From Liopterus haemorrhoidalis (lineage: Eukaryota > Arthropoda > Insecta > Coleoptera > Dytiscidae), in NCBI GenBank assembly GCA_963971575.1, contig OZ020611.1, forward strand, positions 209,725,324 to 209,789,323: a stretch of 64,000 nucleotides of DNA. The letters are read 5' to 3'. Shown here in pieces: positions 21,370 through 32,335 of this stretch. Made by a program: the position numbers and the translations under genes. The notes under the pieces were generated by a model that saw nothing but the letters and a program-made list of their open reading frames with translations, was not told the origin of the DNA and made no database searches. Within the stretch, counting starts at the first letter, position 1. Each line of letters begins with the position of its first letter.

Positions 21370-23255
21370 GACCGACCGCCATTACCACAGGGTTCCATTT
21401 TGGTGCCATTACTGTTCCTTATTTACATTAACGATTTACCCGACTTCATTACTGCCAATACTTTTATGTTTGCGGATGACAGTACATTTTTAAATAATAA
21501 TATGGAATTACAGGAGAATTCCAGACCTTATGAGAACGTCTTTAAACCAGGCTTTGAATTGGTTTGCATCCAACAATTTGAGCCTGAACATAGAGAAGAC
21601 CAATGAAATGGTTTTTAGTCTCAACAATTTTTTTCAAAGAATACTTGACTATATGGAAACAATAATGTTAAATTTCTAGGTTTTTATTTGGATTCCCAGT
21701 TAACCTGGAAGATACACATAAATACTCTTGAAAATAAAATAAACACGGCCTTGTTTATGTTAAGAAAAGTGGTAAATCACATATCACTTAGAGCAGCTAA
21801 AACGGTATACTTCGCGCTCGTTCATAGCCTAATATCATATGGCATCATATTATGGGGAAATTCAGTAAATTGAAAAAGGATTTTTATTCTACAAAAAAAG
21901 CAATTAAAATAATTACGAATAGTGTTTGGAGGGATATGTGTAAACCATTATTTCGATCCAGCAACATCCTTAATCTCCCGTGCCTGTACATACTGGAAGT
22001 GCTCACATTGATCAGAGAAATCATTGGAGAGATGGCCATATGTGGCAATGGTCATGAATATAACACTAGAGGCCGCCATAATATACTTAAGCCCCGTCTT
22101 AAATATAAAAAATCTTTATGTTTCTGTAACAATGTAGGTATCATCATCATCATCATTTTTCAGCCATTGACGTCCATTGCTGAACATAGGCCTCCCCTTT
22201 GCTTTTCCATTCCTCTCTGTTCTGTGCCACCTGCAGCCAATTACCGACCAGTCTCTTAATGTCATCCGACCAACGGGTAGGAGGTCTGCCTCGGTTCCTT
22301 GTACTATCTCTAGGCCACCATTCCAGTATTTTCCTGGTCCATCTATCATCATTTACTCTGGCAACATGGCCTGCCCACTGCCACTTCACACGTGAAATTC
22401 TTCCAATTATATCACAAACTTTTGTTTGCTGTCTGATCCACAAATTTGTCTTTCGATCTAAAAGTGTAACGCCAATCATCGCTCTCTCCATTGATCTTTG
22501 AGCAACTCGTAGTTTTTCTGCAGATTTTCGCGTGAGGGTGAGAGTCTCAGCACTATAGGTGAAGACTGGTAAGACACATTGTTCAAATACCTTTCTCTTG
22601 AGGCAGATGGGGAACTCACCTATTAAAATGTGCCTCAGATTTCCAAAGGCTGCCCATCCCAAACCAATTCTTCTGTTTATTTCTATAGTTTGGTTGTCCC
22701 GGCCGATAGTGATTTCGTGTCCCAGGTATTTGTAGTGACAAACTTGATCAATGAGTCTACCCGCGATTGACAAATTACCACTCAGCACTAAATTTGTCAT
22801 TACTCTGGTCTTTTTTATGTTGATTTGTAGTCCTATATTCTCGGCTGCACTATTCAATTCTTCCATCATTTGGTCCATTTCTCCTAAGTCGTCAGTAATT
22901 AAAAGAATATCGTCGGCGAAACGTAAATGGTTTAGATGATCTCCATTAATGTTTAAGCCTCGATCTGTCCAATTAAGTTTTTTAAAAACATTTAGAAGTT
23001 TTTACCGTTACTACAATGTACGTAAGTTCAGGTCTACCATGAGAGCTTACCTCCTCGATAATGCGTTCTATAGTCTACAAAAATATATGAACCATAATTT
23101 AGATGGTATAATATAGTTTTGTATTTATACCATGTATTGTAATATTATATTGTACGAATATTGTATATTGTTATTTTATTTATTTTTATTTTTTTTTAAT
23201 CTGACTGGAATTATGTTCTAATGTTCCAATAAATCTAATTTAATTAAATCTAGCG
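21370..23255 (+). pseudogene. Jockey-group LINE reverse transcriptase relic, split by an RTE insertion
   Basis: The fragment opens in RT motif 4, PQGSILVPLLFLIYINDLPD, and continues with TFMFADDSTFL (active-site FADD), then via frameshifts LDSQLTWKIHINTLENKINT, ALVHSLISYGIILWGNS and EYNTRGRHN up to 22140. After the insertion 22141-23012 it resumes at about 23025 and ends AYLLDNAFYSLQKYMNHNLD near 23100, followed by a 3' UTR to ~23255. It is 5'-truncated and has several frameshifts. Confidence 0.8.
22141..23012 (-). pseudogene. RTE-clade LINE fragment with (ATG)n tail and 12-bp TSD
   Basis: The minus strand from ~22990 reads KKLNWTDRGLNINGDHLNHL then RFADDILLITDDLGEMDQMM (RT active site FADD), followed by an uninterrupted 241-codon frame to 22153 with INIKKTRVMTN, HYKYLGHEITI, EQCVLPVFTYSAETLTLT, RAMIGVTLLDRKTN, WQWAGHVARVNDDRW and RGRPPTRWSDDIKR, the standard order in RTE elements. 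It ends in a (TGA/ATG)n microsatellite at 22141-22155. ACAATGTAGGTA (22129-22140) and ACAATGTACGTA (23013-23024) form a 12-bp TSD with one mismatch. It is 5'-truncated, typical of target-primed insertion. Confidence 0.9.
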
Positions 23256-23591
23256 AATTTTTAAATCAGCCCGCGATTTTCTAGAGGTTAAGCAACTCTG
23301 CACCAGATTAAATAGCACGACCATAATGACCCGAACTGTTTCGCATTTATATTCCTTTGTGCTTGTTGATACGCCCATATCTATCGAGCATATTTGTACG
23401 TTCATGTTTGTAAAGGGTTTTATAAGTCTCGTTTCTCCCGGCAAAACACGTCCAGAAATGAAACAAAGCACACGTGGAGCAGTTCATAAAAGGTTACGAA
23501 CTTTTGTTAAAAAATACAAAAACAAAATGTCTTTTGTTCCCCGTATTTACAATGTTAAGTAAAGTAATAAGTGGTTATTTGCTTCTATCCA

Positions 23592-23870
23592 TTAGTTGAT
23601 CCAAGTGTGGTTGACCTGTGCAATGAAATCAATCCGTGGATCTCGTGCTTTGGTGAGTTTGTCGTTAAACCACACCGTGCCTGTACATAACGATAGTACA
23701 TAACGGCAATGGCAGCTTGTAACGGCATGCTTACATTGAAAACATCCCAGTCTTTGGCATTCACTGCTATCACAAAGCCCTACGAATAGTATTAGCATCA
23801 GGATTAGAAGCTGTTGGTTAGCGCACCACATCGACTTGCTAATAATGGGAAAGTTTGTCTTTTCAGGCAC
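23592..23870 (-). CDS. unrecognised ORF with a signal-peptide-like start (92 codons)
   Basis: I do not recognise this frame. After an internal Met it reads MWCANQQLLILMLILFVGLC, a good secretion signal by eye, then a short Cys-rich stretch with GCFQC and SCHC, and ends at 23592. A GTAAGC that could act as a splice donor occurs at about 23737, so it could be a first coding exon. It could equally be chance in a transposon-rich region: there is no homology that I can name and no sign of downstream exons. Confidence 0.15.
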   Translation of the reverse strand: MPEKTNFPIISKSMWCANQQLLILMLILFVGLCDSSECQRLGCFQCKHAVTSCHCRYVLSLCTGTVWFNDKLTKARDPRIDFIAQVNHTWIN

Positions 23871-23874
23871 TGCA

Positions 23875-24690
23875 CCCCGTTATAATAGTTTATGAATAAT
23901 AGAGATTTTACAATGGTTATTTGTAGAATTCCGGAAGTGTAGTTATAGTTTTAATATAATAACTGTTTCATTATAAAATTCTTTTGTTGAAATAGTTTTG
24001 CCATACTGTCAGAAAGTATTTATGGCAAGATTTAGTATTATCTGTCTAATTTTGTAATATGTAACTAGATCTGGTTACTTTGGTGACTGCTGTGGTGTAA
24101 ATATACTTTTAAATGAACTTGTAAATCTGGATTTTAAATTTTTGGTTAAGTTTCAGTATATTAAGGTTATGTAGCCAATTGTGCTATTTAATAAATATTA
24201 TTATTATTATTATTTATTATTATTATTTATTCACTAAAAAACTACAGGATATATCAAACGTTTATGCGGAACTTAATGGGAATTTCGTTCTTTTAGATTG
24301 TCACGAGAAGGGCCTTGCTTGGATTATTTAATTTTTCAGGTTGATATGTGAAAATTTAAAATTCCAACAGTGAAACCATGGAATCGAATGACATTTATTA
24401 AAAATTGTAATACTTTTTTATATTTTGAAGACAAAAACATAAATAAATGGGAAATATTCATTTAGAATTTGAGAAAAGGACATTTTTTGATAATCAATTA
24501 ATCTAGAGTTTGCAATGTGAGTATGATTTATGAAGCTTAAACAAAATGACGAAAAGTCCGACTTAACAGGTAAAAATTACTAGATTTCAAAATCTAGTTC
24601 CGCCTAAACGTTTGGAATAGCCTATACATATATAGGTATGTCAGATACCAAACTGAAATATTAAAATTGCGATTGCCATGTCAAAAATGT
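23875..24690. other. AT-rich region with a LINE-like microsatellite end
   Basis: The stretch TTTAATAAATATTATTATTATT at about 24189-24225 resembles the (TTA)n 3' tail of the LINE at 50107-51121, suggesting a decayed LINE 3' UTR on the plus strand. Nothing else is recognised. Confidence 0.35.
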
Positions 24691-24965
24691 GAACCCTCTA
24701 CTAAAACGAAACTACTTTTTGTTCTTAAATTTACGTCTTACGAGATTTTTTGTGATACCACAAAATAAATTTTTTAAAATAATATTTTTTTTAGGAACCA
24801 AAACTCGATATTTTTCGAAAAATCTCATAAAAAAATCCTGTTGAACTATTCCGGTTCCCATAAATGTACATAAGTTTTAACAAAGAATCATTTGTTTTCT
24901 TTTTTTCCTAACTAGTAAAGAAATGAAGGTTTAACCGTGGAATTGGGTGCCATTTTGACATTCAA
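24690..24965 (+). repeat. R1 repeat family, diverged internal fragment
   Basis: It contains CTACTTTTTGTTCTTAAATT, GATACCACAAAATAAA and CTGTTGAACTATTCCGGTTC, which match in order 35270-35395 and 48540-48670. No termini are present. Confidence 0.55.
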
Positions 24966-25439
24966 ATTAATAAAGAAATGCCAATATTTCGTAACGGAAT
25001 TGCAAAAAACAATTTTCGTATTATGTAATGCTTCTCGCGAATAGTAATATCCAACTATACATGGGTCCTGATAAAATATTTGTATCCACCATATTCCGAA
25101 AATTATTCTGAATTAAACCAATAGACATTAATATTAATTATTCAGACCGAATAAATATTATGCAAAATAAAATAATTTAACAGCCATTAGTTCAAAAGTT
25201 ATATAGACAACATTTATAATAAATTAAAATAAATTTATCATAACCAGACTTTGAAATAGTTGAGTACATTAATTTGAAACATTTCATAAGTTATTAAAAT
25301 GTTTTCTTTAAGTTTAAATTAAATGACATGACTATTTAATCTGCATTTTATTTATATTTTAATTTACAAACTAAATGTATAGAATAAATAATTCTTAAAT
25401 ATTTTTTTAACTCAATATTCTCAAATTTGAATTTTCGTT

Positions 25440-26182
25440 TGATTAGGGGGTAGACAGGCAGCAAGAAGAAGAAAAAGGAATTAAAATTGCTTCTCGAATA
25501 TTGTTCTTTATATGTTCAACTGACGTCGGCTTGTTGACATAGACTTTAAGATAACCCCATGGAGAAAGAAGGGCTTAAATCTGGAGATCTTGGAGGCTAG
25601 TCACCGTTGTTGGAGATTACTCAGTTTGGAAACTTTGTTAAAATATAGATTACGCCTTGTACTGCTGTCTTACTGAAACCATATTGTGGTATTATTATGT
25701 CTGCAGAATTTTAAATAAATGCCAGGGTTAGAGTCTTTAAATGATTTTGTATTTGGCGTAATAGGATGTTGATTATTCGGAGATGTATCGGTAACTGGCT
25801 AACATAGAGAACAGTCATAGAGAACGGTTGCTAACAAGAGGGATCGTTTGTCGTAGTGACTAGATTGTTTATTACCTCTTTTGGAGTAAAAATAATCTCT
25901 TAAGTGAAAGAAAAGTACGTGACTATTTGTAAAATATAAAACTTGTAAAATAACTAAGGTTGTCAAATAAATGAAATTGTAAAGATAGTTTTGAAATATG
26001 TGAAATCCGACGGAAATTAGTAATAAAAAATTTCTAATAGATGGGTCATAAACCAACTGCCGCCAGAATATGTTTTCCAAACTCACTTCATCTAATTGAT
26101 GAGATAGAAAGTTCTCTGTTATATCACGGCAGCAATCGCCTTTTACCCGCACCGTCTTCGAAGAAAAAATGTCAAATTTCAC
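25440..26182 (-). pseudogene. Tc1/mariner (IS630-type) transposase relic
   Basis: The minus strand starts VKGDCCRDITENFLSHQLDE and LENIFWRQ, which matches the family pattern (RYRDMITxFxxPQLDExDLENMWFQQ) just before the second catalytic Asp. About 300 bp of foreign AT-rich DNA follows, then TTIWFQ and, after frameshifts, PPRSPDLSPSFSPWGYLK and VYVNKPTSVEHIKNNIREAI, the end of the catalytic domain. The third Asp (usually CDFFLWG) is replaced by Ser-Phe. The long frame through the insert is hydrophobic by chance. Confidence 0.7.
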
Positions 26183-26189
26183 TTGACCA

Positions 26190-27375
26190 AATTCTACACT
26201 TCACAGTGACTCTGCTATAGTTGTTGATGAACCATTTGAGAATTTTCATCGCCACAGTTTATTCATATTTCTATTTTTTTACTATTCAGAAGACGATTTC
26301 AGACCAAAACTGAATTGAAAAACCTACAGTTGAAGGTATATTATTAATAAAATTGAGTTGATAAAGATAATGCAGTTTTTTAAAGTTTTAACACATTTTC
26401 ATAAATTTTGAACATTTTTGCTGACCATAAAATTGCCTTCAGTTAAAAATGCTATTAAACGGAAAATAAAGTAAGAATTAAGAAAGTAAGAATCAGTTTT
26501 GATTTATCAAAATATATTTTAAAGGTCGTTCGAACGTTTTAAATGTTAAACCTATCTGTAGATACGTTCAAATTAGTTTTCAGTGTGAGGTTAGATCTGT
26601 TAAGCAGTTTTGTTATTTTAATTCTAGAAACTATATGTTATTAACTATTTTACTAACTATGTTAACGAAAGTATAAAGTACAATGTATTATTAGGATAGA
26701 TAAGATAGAATAATATTCGATATTTAGTAATTGCGTAATTTTAATTGTGTTAAATCTTGAAGTATTATATACCCAGATGTCATTTTAATATATTATTTCT
26801 TTATATAAGTGATTATTATAGGATGAAAGTGTTTTTTTATCATCATGACTGTCTTCCGCTGTTTTTTTTTTGCAGTAAAAATGTTAATTTTAAGACGTAT
26901 TTCAAAAAAACTTAAAAATTATGATAAAAGTATTCATCAGCGCCTCTCTCGAACAACGAAACAACTACCGACATTCAAATTTAGGAGGCAATTCCTTCGC
27001 ATTACTGAATTATAACAAGTGTAGGTGAAATTTTAGTGATTAAATAAATTAAAAAACGACTATAATTTATTTACATGTAAACCAAATTATTAACAAAAAA
27101 ACTGAAAATTATAAATACCTTTTTAAATAGTTAAACAAAATACTACATTTAATAACGTAAAATATTACTACAACGAATATATTATTACAACGAATGTCGG
27201 CAAATTTTACATCTATCAGTGTTACTCAAAAGTTTTTCTAAATTTGCAAGTGACATAATTAATAGTGAATCCTAAAAGACAGAAATTTATATTTTTATTT
27301 TTATTTATTTTTTTGTGCATGTAATATCACTCACTCTTTACTATAATTTTTGAATATTTAAATGAAATAAAATTA
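26190..27375. other. AT-rich intergenic DNA
   Basis: No gene or element is recognised on either strand. Confidence 0.5.
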
Positions 27376-27384
27376 AATTAATTT

Positions 27385-27522
27385 TTTAATGGCCTTTGCT
27401 GCTTTGGCAAATAGCCAGGATGATTCTTATTTTTGAAAAATGTCATGCCTGAACGGAATTTGAACCCGAGACCTTAGCAACGCAGAGAACTTGTGTTACC
27501 ATTACGCTACGCCGGTCGGCAA
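27385..27522 (-). mobile_element. tRNA-derived SINE or SINE fragment
   Basis: On the minus strand from 27522 it starts GCCGACCGGCGTAGCGTAAT, giving a box A (TAGCGTAATGG) and, 36-48 bases later, a box B (GGTTCAAATTCC): an internal RNA polymerase III promoter. It lacks a proper tRNA cloverleaf (the acceptor ends do not pair) and continues into a non-tRNA body with TGGCTATTTGCCAAAGCAGC. That favours a SINE over a functional tRNA gene. Its 3' end runs into AT-rich sequence at about 27385. Confidence 0.6.
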
Positions 27523-27914
27523 TTAATAATTATTAATAGTATCGAAACTACTTACACGTTGTCCTGGAAACAAAGAAATGAAAACCAGTTAGTCGCGTAT
27601 TATGCGGTGAAACGATTTCTTTTTTTACATTTGTAGGTTTTACTGAGCGAATTTATTAACTTTGTGTTTTAAAGCGCAAAGTAATAGTCCTCGGCAAATG
27701 TCAATTTTGTTTTCGCAGAGCGCAAAAGCCTACTTTGTACTGTGATTGTAGAAAAAAACAATTTTTCCACCACTATATAGATATACGTTCATTACAGGCA
27801 TGCCAGTGATTAGTAAATGTAGCACATTCCCCACTCCTTTTTATTACACACAGCTGACCTGTTACGTAATGAGCTCATTACCTAACAGGTTGAGCTCATT
27901 ACATTACAGGTTCA

Positions 27915-28250
27915 AGCAGCAATGGCCAACCGATGCTAGGCAACATGATAAATAGGTTGGAAGCATATGTCAAATTATTGTTAGTTTGTAAAGGAAACCG
28001 GATTAAAATTAAATAATATAATTAAAGTTGTCAAATTTTGCAAATTTATTTTTCATAGAGTTGGTCAGTCAGGTAATCAGTTGACGCAAGTATTGTTATT
28101 TTAACTGAATTTACATTCCGTATGGCAACGTACATGGTCGTTGCTAGGCAACGTAATAAATAGATTGAAAGAATTATTGTTAGTTTTTTTAAAGGGAATC
28201 GAATGAAAATTAAATAAGTAAATTAATAAAGTTATATTCGTAGAAAAAGC
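27915..28250 (+). repeat. diverged direct duplication with GCTAGGCAAC motifs
   Basis: The segments 27925-28045 and 28132-28250 share, in order, TGCTAGGCAAC, GATAAATAG(G/A)TTG, AATTATTGTTAGTTT and ATTAAAATTAAATAA-like words. In the second copy GTTGCTAGGCAAC is a perfect inverted repeat similar to an RFX X-box. A near-perfect 34-bp palindrome centred on GAGCTC lies just upstream at 27857-27890. Function unknown. Confidence 0.45.
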
Positions 28251-28507
28251 ATAGTATGAAACTTGCATGGAATAGTCATTTCTCACTCCTATGAATTGCG
28301 CTACTCGCCATCATTCCATGCTCGTTGCATAATATACTATTTCGTGATTGCTGAGCATCTGTAGCGCAACCTAGTTAAAACTAAAGTGTATTGTTTATAT
28401 TATTAATACCTGGCAGTTGTATGATAAATAACCGTAACAAAACAAATAGATAATTCACTTTTTTTGAATCTTATTTATTAATCTTCTTTATTTGTTTACG
28501 GCAAGAC

Positions 28508-28746
28508 CAGTGGCGGATGAAGCCTTCGCCAGGCCCAAGACATTTTTAGATTTACGGGCCCTCAATCTATGATTTACGGGCCCTCAATCTATGATTTACG
28601 GGCCCTCAACCTATGTTTTTTTATAAAAACAAAAAAGGTCCTTACCTCCCAAATCCAAGTGAAGAGCAAAAAAAAAAGGTCCTCACCTCCCAAATCCGGG
28701 CCCAAGACAAATGTTTTTTTTTGTCTAAGGCGAAAGTCCGTCACTG
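28508..28746. mobile_element. hAT-type MITE C, 239 bp, 8-bp TSD GGCAAGAC
   Basis: Termini CAGTGGCGGA and TCCGTCACTG are bounded by exact TSDs GGCAAGAC at 28500-28507 and 28747-28754. Inside are three tandem 22-bp units (GATTTACGGGCCCTCAATCT..., 28550-28616) and two reverse-orientation copies of the GAGGACC-(T)n-GCTCTTCACTT module (28630-28700). Confidence 0.92.
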
Positions 28747-28949
28747 GGCAAGACAGTAAGAGAGATAGAGAGAGACTGCGTTTGTCATCAATTCATAAAT
28801 TACGTCTTGAATTCATGAAATGTAAAAGTAAGCAGTTGGAGCCGTTCCACGTACATACTAGAAACTAACAATCGTGTTGAATAGGTTTTACTGTAAAATT
28901 TTATTTTTTAAATACAATGGTTGATGTTCTAAGAAGATGATACTCAGGT

Positions 28950-29035
28950 ACTCGTTTACAGAACCGGCTCTTTAAATTTGGACGATATCCACCAAGCCGG
29001 TTCTGCCAACTGAGCCGAAATGCTAATCTGTAATA
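28950..29035. mobile_element. relic hAT end related to the 2170-3051 element
   Basis: GCCGGTTCTGCCAACTGAGC followed by CGAAATGCTAATCTGTA matches the right end of the 882-bp hAT element (GGTTCCGCAAACTGAGCCGA...CATCTCTA). An upstream GAACCGGCTC fits the subterminal motifs. The left end is not found. Confidence 0.45.
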
Positions 29036-29110
29036 TTGCCACAATTTATTTATTTTTAGTCTAGTAATTAAAGAAATGAAATAAAATCTGTTTATTTATT
29101 TGTATTGTTA

Positions 29111-30057
29111 TAGTTGGATTGCTGGTAGGTGACTATTACATGTATGTATCAAGTAGTGCATTCATATAATAATCTAGTTACCATTTTTCAGCGATTTTAA
29201 AAATGTTTTTTATTATTTGTCTTAGCTGTCAGTGTCTGTTAATGATATTAATTAATAGATCTTGCGGCCAATTATTAAATTCACAAACTTTAATTTTAAA
29301 TCTGCTGGTATATTTTTATTCCGAAAAAGAGAACAATGGGCGACTTATTTCTCTATCTTGTGTCCATCAAAAAGTAGCAGCTGCCTTGAAGATTTCGGAA
29401 TCAACAATTCGTAGAATTATAAAATGTAATAAATCTAAACTTCTTACTAACAAAATCACGAGAAAACGAAGGAAATTAAAATCTGAACTAGTTTATTTTA
29501 TTGATAGATTGGCACAAACGTATGGTCATGAAGTACTAAGATTACCTTATCACTGCCAGTTTAACCCCATTGAACTAATTTGGGGTATAACAAAAAATTA
29601 TTATGATAGACATATTGGTCAAAACGGATATAGTGATAATGAAGTTTTGAAAATGTGGCAAGTAGCCTGTGATCAAATTAGTTGTGAAACTTGGGCAAAA
29701 TCTGTTCAAAAAATCGAAAATTTAATAAATGAATGGTGGGAAAGGGAAAGGATTGTTGATGATATTAATCCAATAATAATAAATACAAGAAATGACAGCG
29801 ATAGTTCAGATGCCGACTATATCATGCATTAGAGTGACTAATTTAAAAAAAAAAAAGAATAAACATTTAAATACAACTTGTAGCAATATATTATATGAAT
29901 AAATATATTTTTACTTAATATTTTATTACTTTGTACTTACGGGAAACATAAAAATTTAATTTAATTAAACAACAAATTATAATCCAAAATTTACGTATGA
30001 GTATAAGTTTTTCCTTATTTATTAGCAACGAATAGTCACCTATCAGCAATCCGACTA
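29111..30057 (+). mobile_element. Tc1/mariner-superfamily element, ~947 bp
   Basis: About 27-bp inverted termini (TAGTTGGATTGCTGGTAGGT and the complement of the segment ending at 30057) are flanked by TA on both sides. A single open transposase frame fills the middle, and the right part is AT-rich non-coding DNA. The element appears to be an internal deletion derivative whose remaining coding sequence stayed in frame. Confidence 0.8.
29203..29832 (+). CDS. shortened Tc1/mariner-type transposase, open 209-codon frame
   Basis: The frame has a helix-turn-helix-like segment (VHQKVAAALKISESTIRRII, about residues 63-82), a basic stretch (ITRKRRKLKSE), then jumps to the end of a DDE domain: GHEVLRLPYHCQFNPIELIW (about 116-135), where the Glu is the third catalytic residue. 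The tail is acidic. The first two Asp residues and intervening fold are absent, so it cannot catalyse transposition; yet the frame is open across the join. The first ~45 residues are hydrophobic and may not be part of the native protein. It could bind element ends without cutting. Confidence 0.6.
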   Translation: MFFIICLSCQCLLMILINRSCGQLLNSQTLILNLLVYFYSEKENNGRLISLSCVHQKVAAALKISESTIRRIIKCNKSKLLTNKITRKRRKLKSELVYFIDRLAQTYGHEVLRLPYHCQFNPIELIWGITKNYYDRHIGQNGYSDNEVLKMWQVACDQISCETWAKSVQKIENLINEWWERERIVDDINPIIINTRNDSDSSDADYIMH

Positions 30058-30069
30058 TAAGAAAGAATT

Positions 30070-30690
30070 TGCTATTTTTGTGTCACACCTTCTTATTACA
30101 TTTTCCTTTATTTCAGTTATTTGTCTACCTTTCCGTCAGTATATCTTGATTATAAACGTGATATTGTAGTGTAACAAATTCTTTTCACTCTAGGTATAAA
30201 ATCTGGTTAAGATGCAAGACATTTCAACAAAATAAAACGAGAACACGACAAAAAAATTCAACTACATAAATTAATTTCGTTTAGATCTCTTTGTAAGAAA
30301 ATGTTCAGTATTTTTCTCTGTAATTTCCCAACACCAATAGAGGTAGAAATAGATACAGTTGTAGTTTTACAAAGAGGTAAGAAAGAAATTTCTGCACCAT
30401 TTTACAGTTCAATGTTCAATAGCGTTTTTTTCTTCTTTTTTTCTCTACAATGAACAAGTTTAATCAGGAGTTCATTATTTACTAACATTTAAAATATAAT
30501 GTGTCTAGCACTTGTTTCTACTCCCCCCATTTCTAAAAATATTACATTTCTAATAAGGCGTGCACCCTGGTGGGGGCTGACGTGCTTGGGTCGCCCCAAA
30601 CACGTCTGTAAGAGACCCCTTTGTCTTGTAATTGAACGTGAACCCTACACCAAGGAAATTTTGGCTTTTATGCCGTACTACGTTACCTTT
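30070..30690. other. intergenic DNA with a short GC-rich patch
   Basis: A GC-rich stretch at 30555-30630 (GGTGGGGGCTGACGTGCTTG) stands out but matches nothing else in the window. No gene is supported. Confidence 0.35.
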
Positions 30691-30740
30691 TTTAGGATTT
30701 TGTAGGTATGACCTAAAAACCCTTATACCGTCATTTTGTC

Positions 30741-30778
<38 letters not shown>

Positions 30779-31775
30779 TCGGTAAAAATTGTAGCCAAAC
30801 GGCTAAACCTAGAGAGTTGAAATTTAGCATGCTTATACAACTCTTTGACCCGCACATAGGAAAAATATTAAAACATCTAAAAAACATATCCCGCTAAAAA
30901 TATAAACAAATATGTGCTCATCGAAAAAAATTTTTTTTAAATTCTGTGTAGGATATCAAATGAAAGCCCTTAGTACGTGGATTAACGATCAAAATTTTAT
31001 TTTTGCAAAATAAATTATTTTGACGCGATTTTAGCCAAAATTGTGCAAAAAAATTTTTGTCCCACACCCTAGAGCCCAGATGGTTTAAACTAAAAATCTG
31101 AAAAAATTCTAAGTAATGTACATTGGTGTGAACCGGAATAGTACAACAGGAATTTTTGATCAGATTATGTTTTCGGAAAATAACGCATTTTTTGTGTTTT
31201 TAACAATAATATGTTAAATATTTAATTCGCTATGTAACACACCAGATCAGTAGCTCTAGTAGCGTAGTTGGTTTTGTCGTGCGCTTAATAATGTAACTTA
31301 ATTTGTAAACTAGAGTTCGAATTCTGTTAATTTTATTTTGTCAGTTTTTTTCTTGCATTTTTATTTTGTTTAAATTATTTTGTCAAAATTCTAGTTATAT
31401 TTTGGTAAATGTTGCATTTAATTTTTAAAAGTGTAAATTTAATAACCAGTGGGAAGTGTTGAAATTATAATTTAATTCTATGTTTGACGAAATCAGAGGT
31501 TTCTGATTTAAGCAACCAATTGAAGCCATAGGCGCAATTTTCAAAATCTTAATGAACCTTGCTATATAAAAAAAATACTGCACATATTTAGAAACTTAAA
31601 TAATGGTATTAGGCATTCGAATTAAAATTCATAAAAAAATATTTTGACATAAAATTTGTTTTGGCTTCCCAAATAATCATCATTTAGTTACTAAATACCT
31701 GCAAAACCCAGAAATGTGTGAACATTCACACTTCACATCAATTTTTTAATTAAGTCCCCCCTCAAGAAATAAATT
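30690..31775 (-). repeat. R1 repeat family, near-complete copy
   Basis: On the minus strand it starts GATGTGAAGTGTGAATG with GGGTTTTGCAGGTATTTAG (about 31735-31700), contains GAACTATTCC/TACTATTCCGGTTCACA-like text and the block GCATGCTTATACAACTC / TAGCCAAACGGCTAAACC, and ends at a (CTGT)n tract (30739-30780) and ATTTTGTAGGTATGACC (~30700). The R1 copy at 45480-46390 has the same order. GG(A/G)TTTTG(T/C)AGGTAT at each end forms a short inverted repeat. No protein is conserved between copies. Confidence 0.7.
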
Positions 31776-31779
31776 TTAG

Positions 31780-32335
31780 TGTGCGCCTGTTTATAATTAT
31801 TAGGAGTTCATACGTTTAGAACCATTGTAATAATCTTTACTAATAAATATATCTTCCTTTATACGCTTTTTTAATCTGTAAACAAAATAATATATGAGTG
31901 AGTTTGAATTTGTTCCCAAAACATAATAAATAATTCGAGTCCAACATAAACACTACTAAAATATTCAGCACCGTCAATAGACTAAACACATTATTACATG
32001 ATTAAGGTAAATAATTAATGCTAACAACCTCACAGCTAATAAGTTCGCTAAATGATGACTATAATATTGCAGTTTACTCATAAGGGAAATATTCGACGCA
32101 AAACAGAAATTATAAACTTAAATTAAAATTGTTAGCTGTTTATAAGCAGGGAAAATAACCAACGTTCAAATATATTGTTTTATTTAGAACTTTAATAGAG
32201 TTTCATAGTTTTGTTCATATAAAATTTACCTTTCATGATTACTAGTAGTAGAACCGAAACTTAACTGTAAAACGGCTTGTCGATTAAATCAGACATGGCC
32301 ATATTTTATTATCGCGTGTCGTTTTACGCCTGAAT
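31780..32335. other. AT-rich intergenic DNA
   Basis: Nothing recognisable is seen. Confidence 0.45.

Noticed and set aside
25799..26182. Small hydrophobic membrane protein (127 codons, minus strand)
   Set aside because: Its first ~40 residues match an IS630-type transposase segment, and the hydrophobic remainder reads AT-rich inserted DNA.
27448..27522. tRNA gene on the minus strand
   Set aside because: Boxes A and B are present, but the acceptor ends do not pair and the sequence continues into a SINE-like body.
30550..30855. Frames through the (CTGT)n tract such as SVCLSVCLSVC
   Set aside because: They are microsatellite translations and are not conserved in the other R1 copies.
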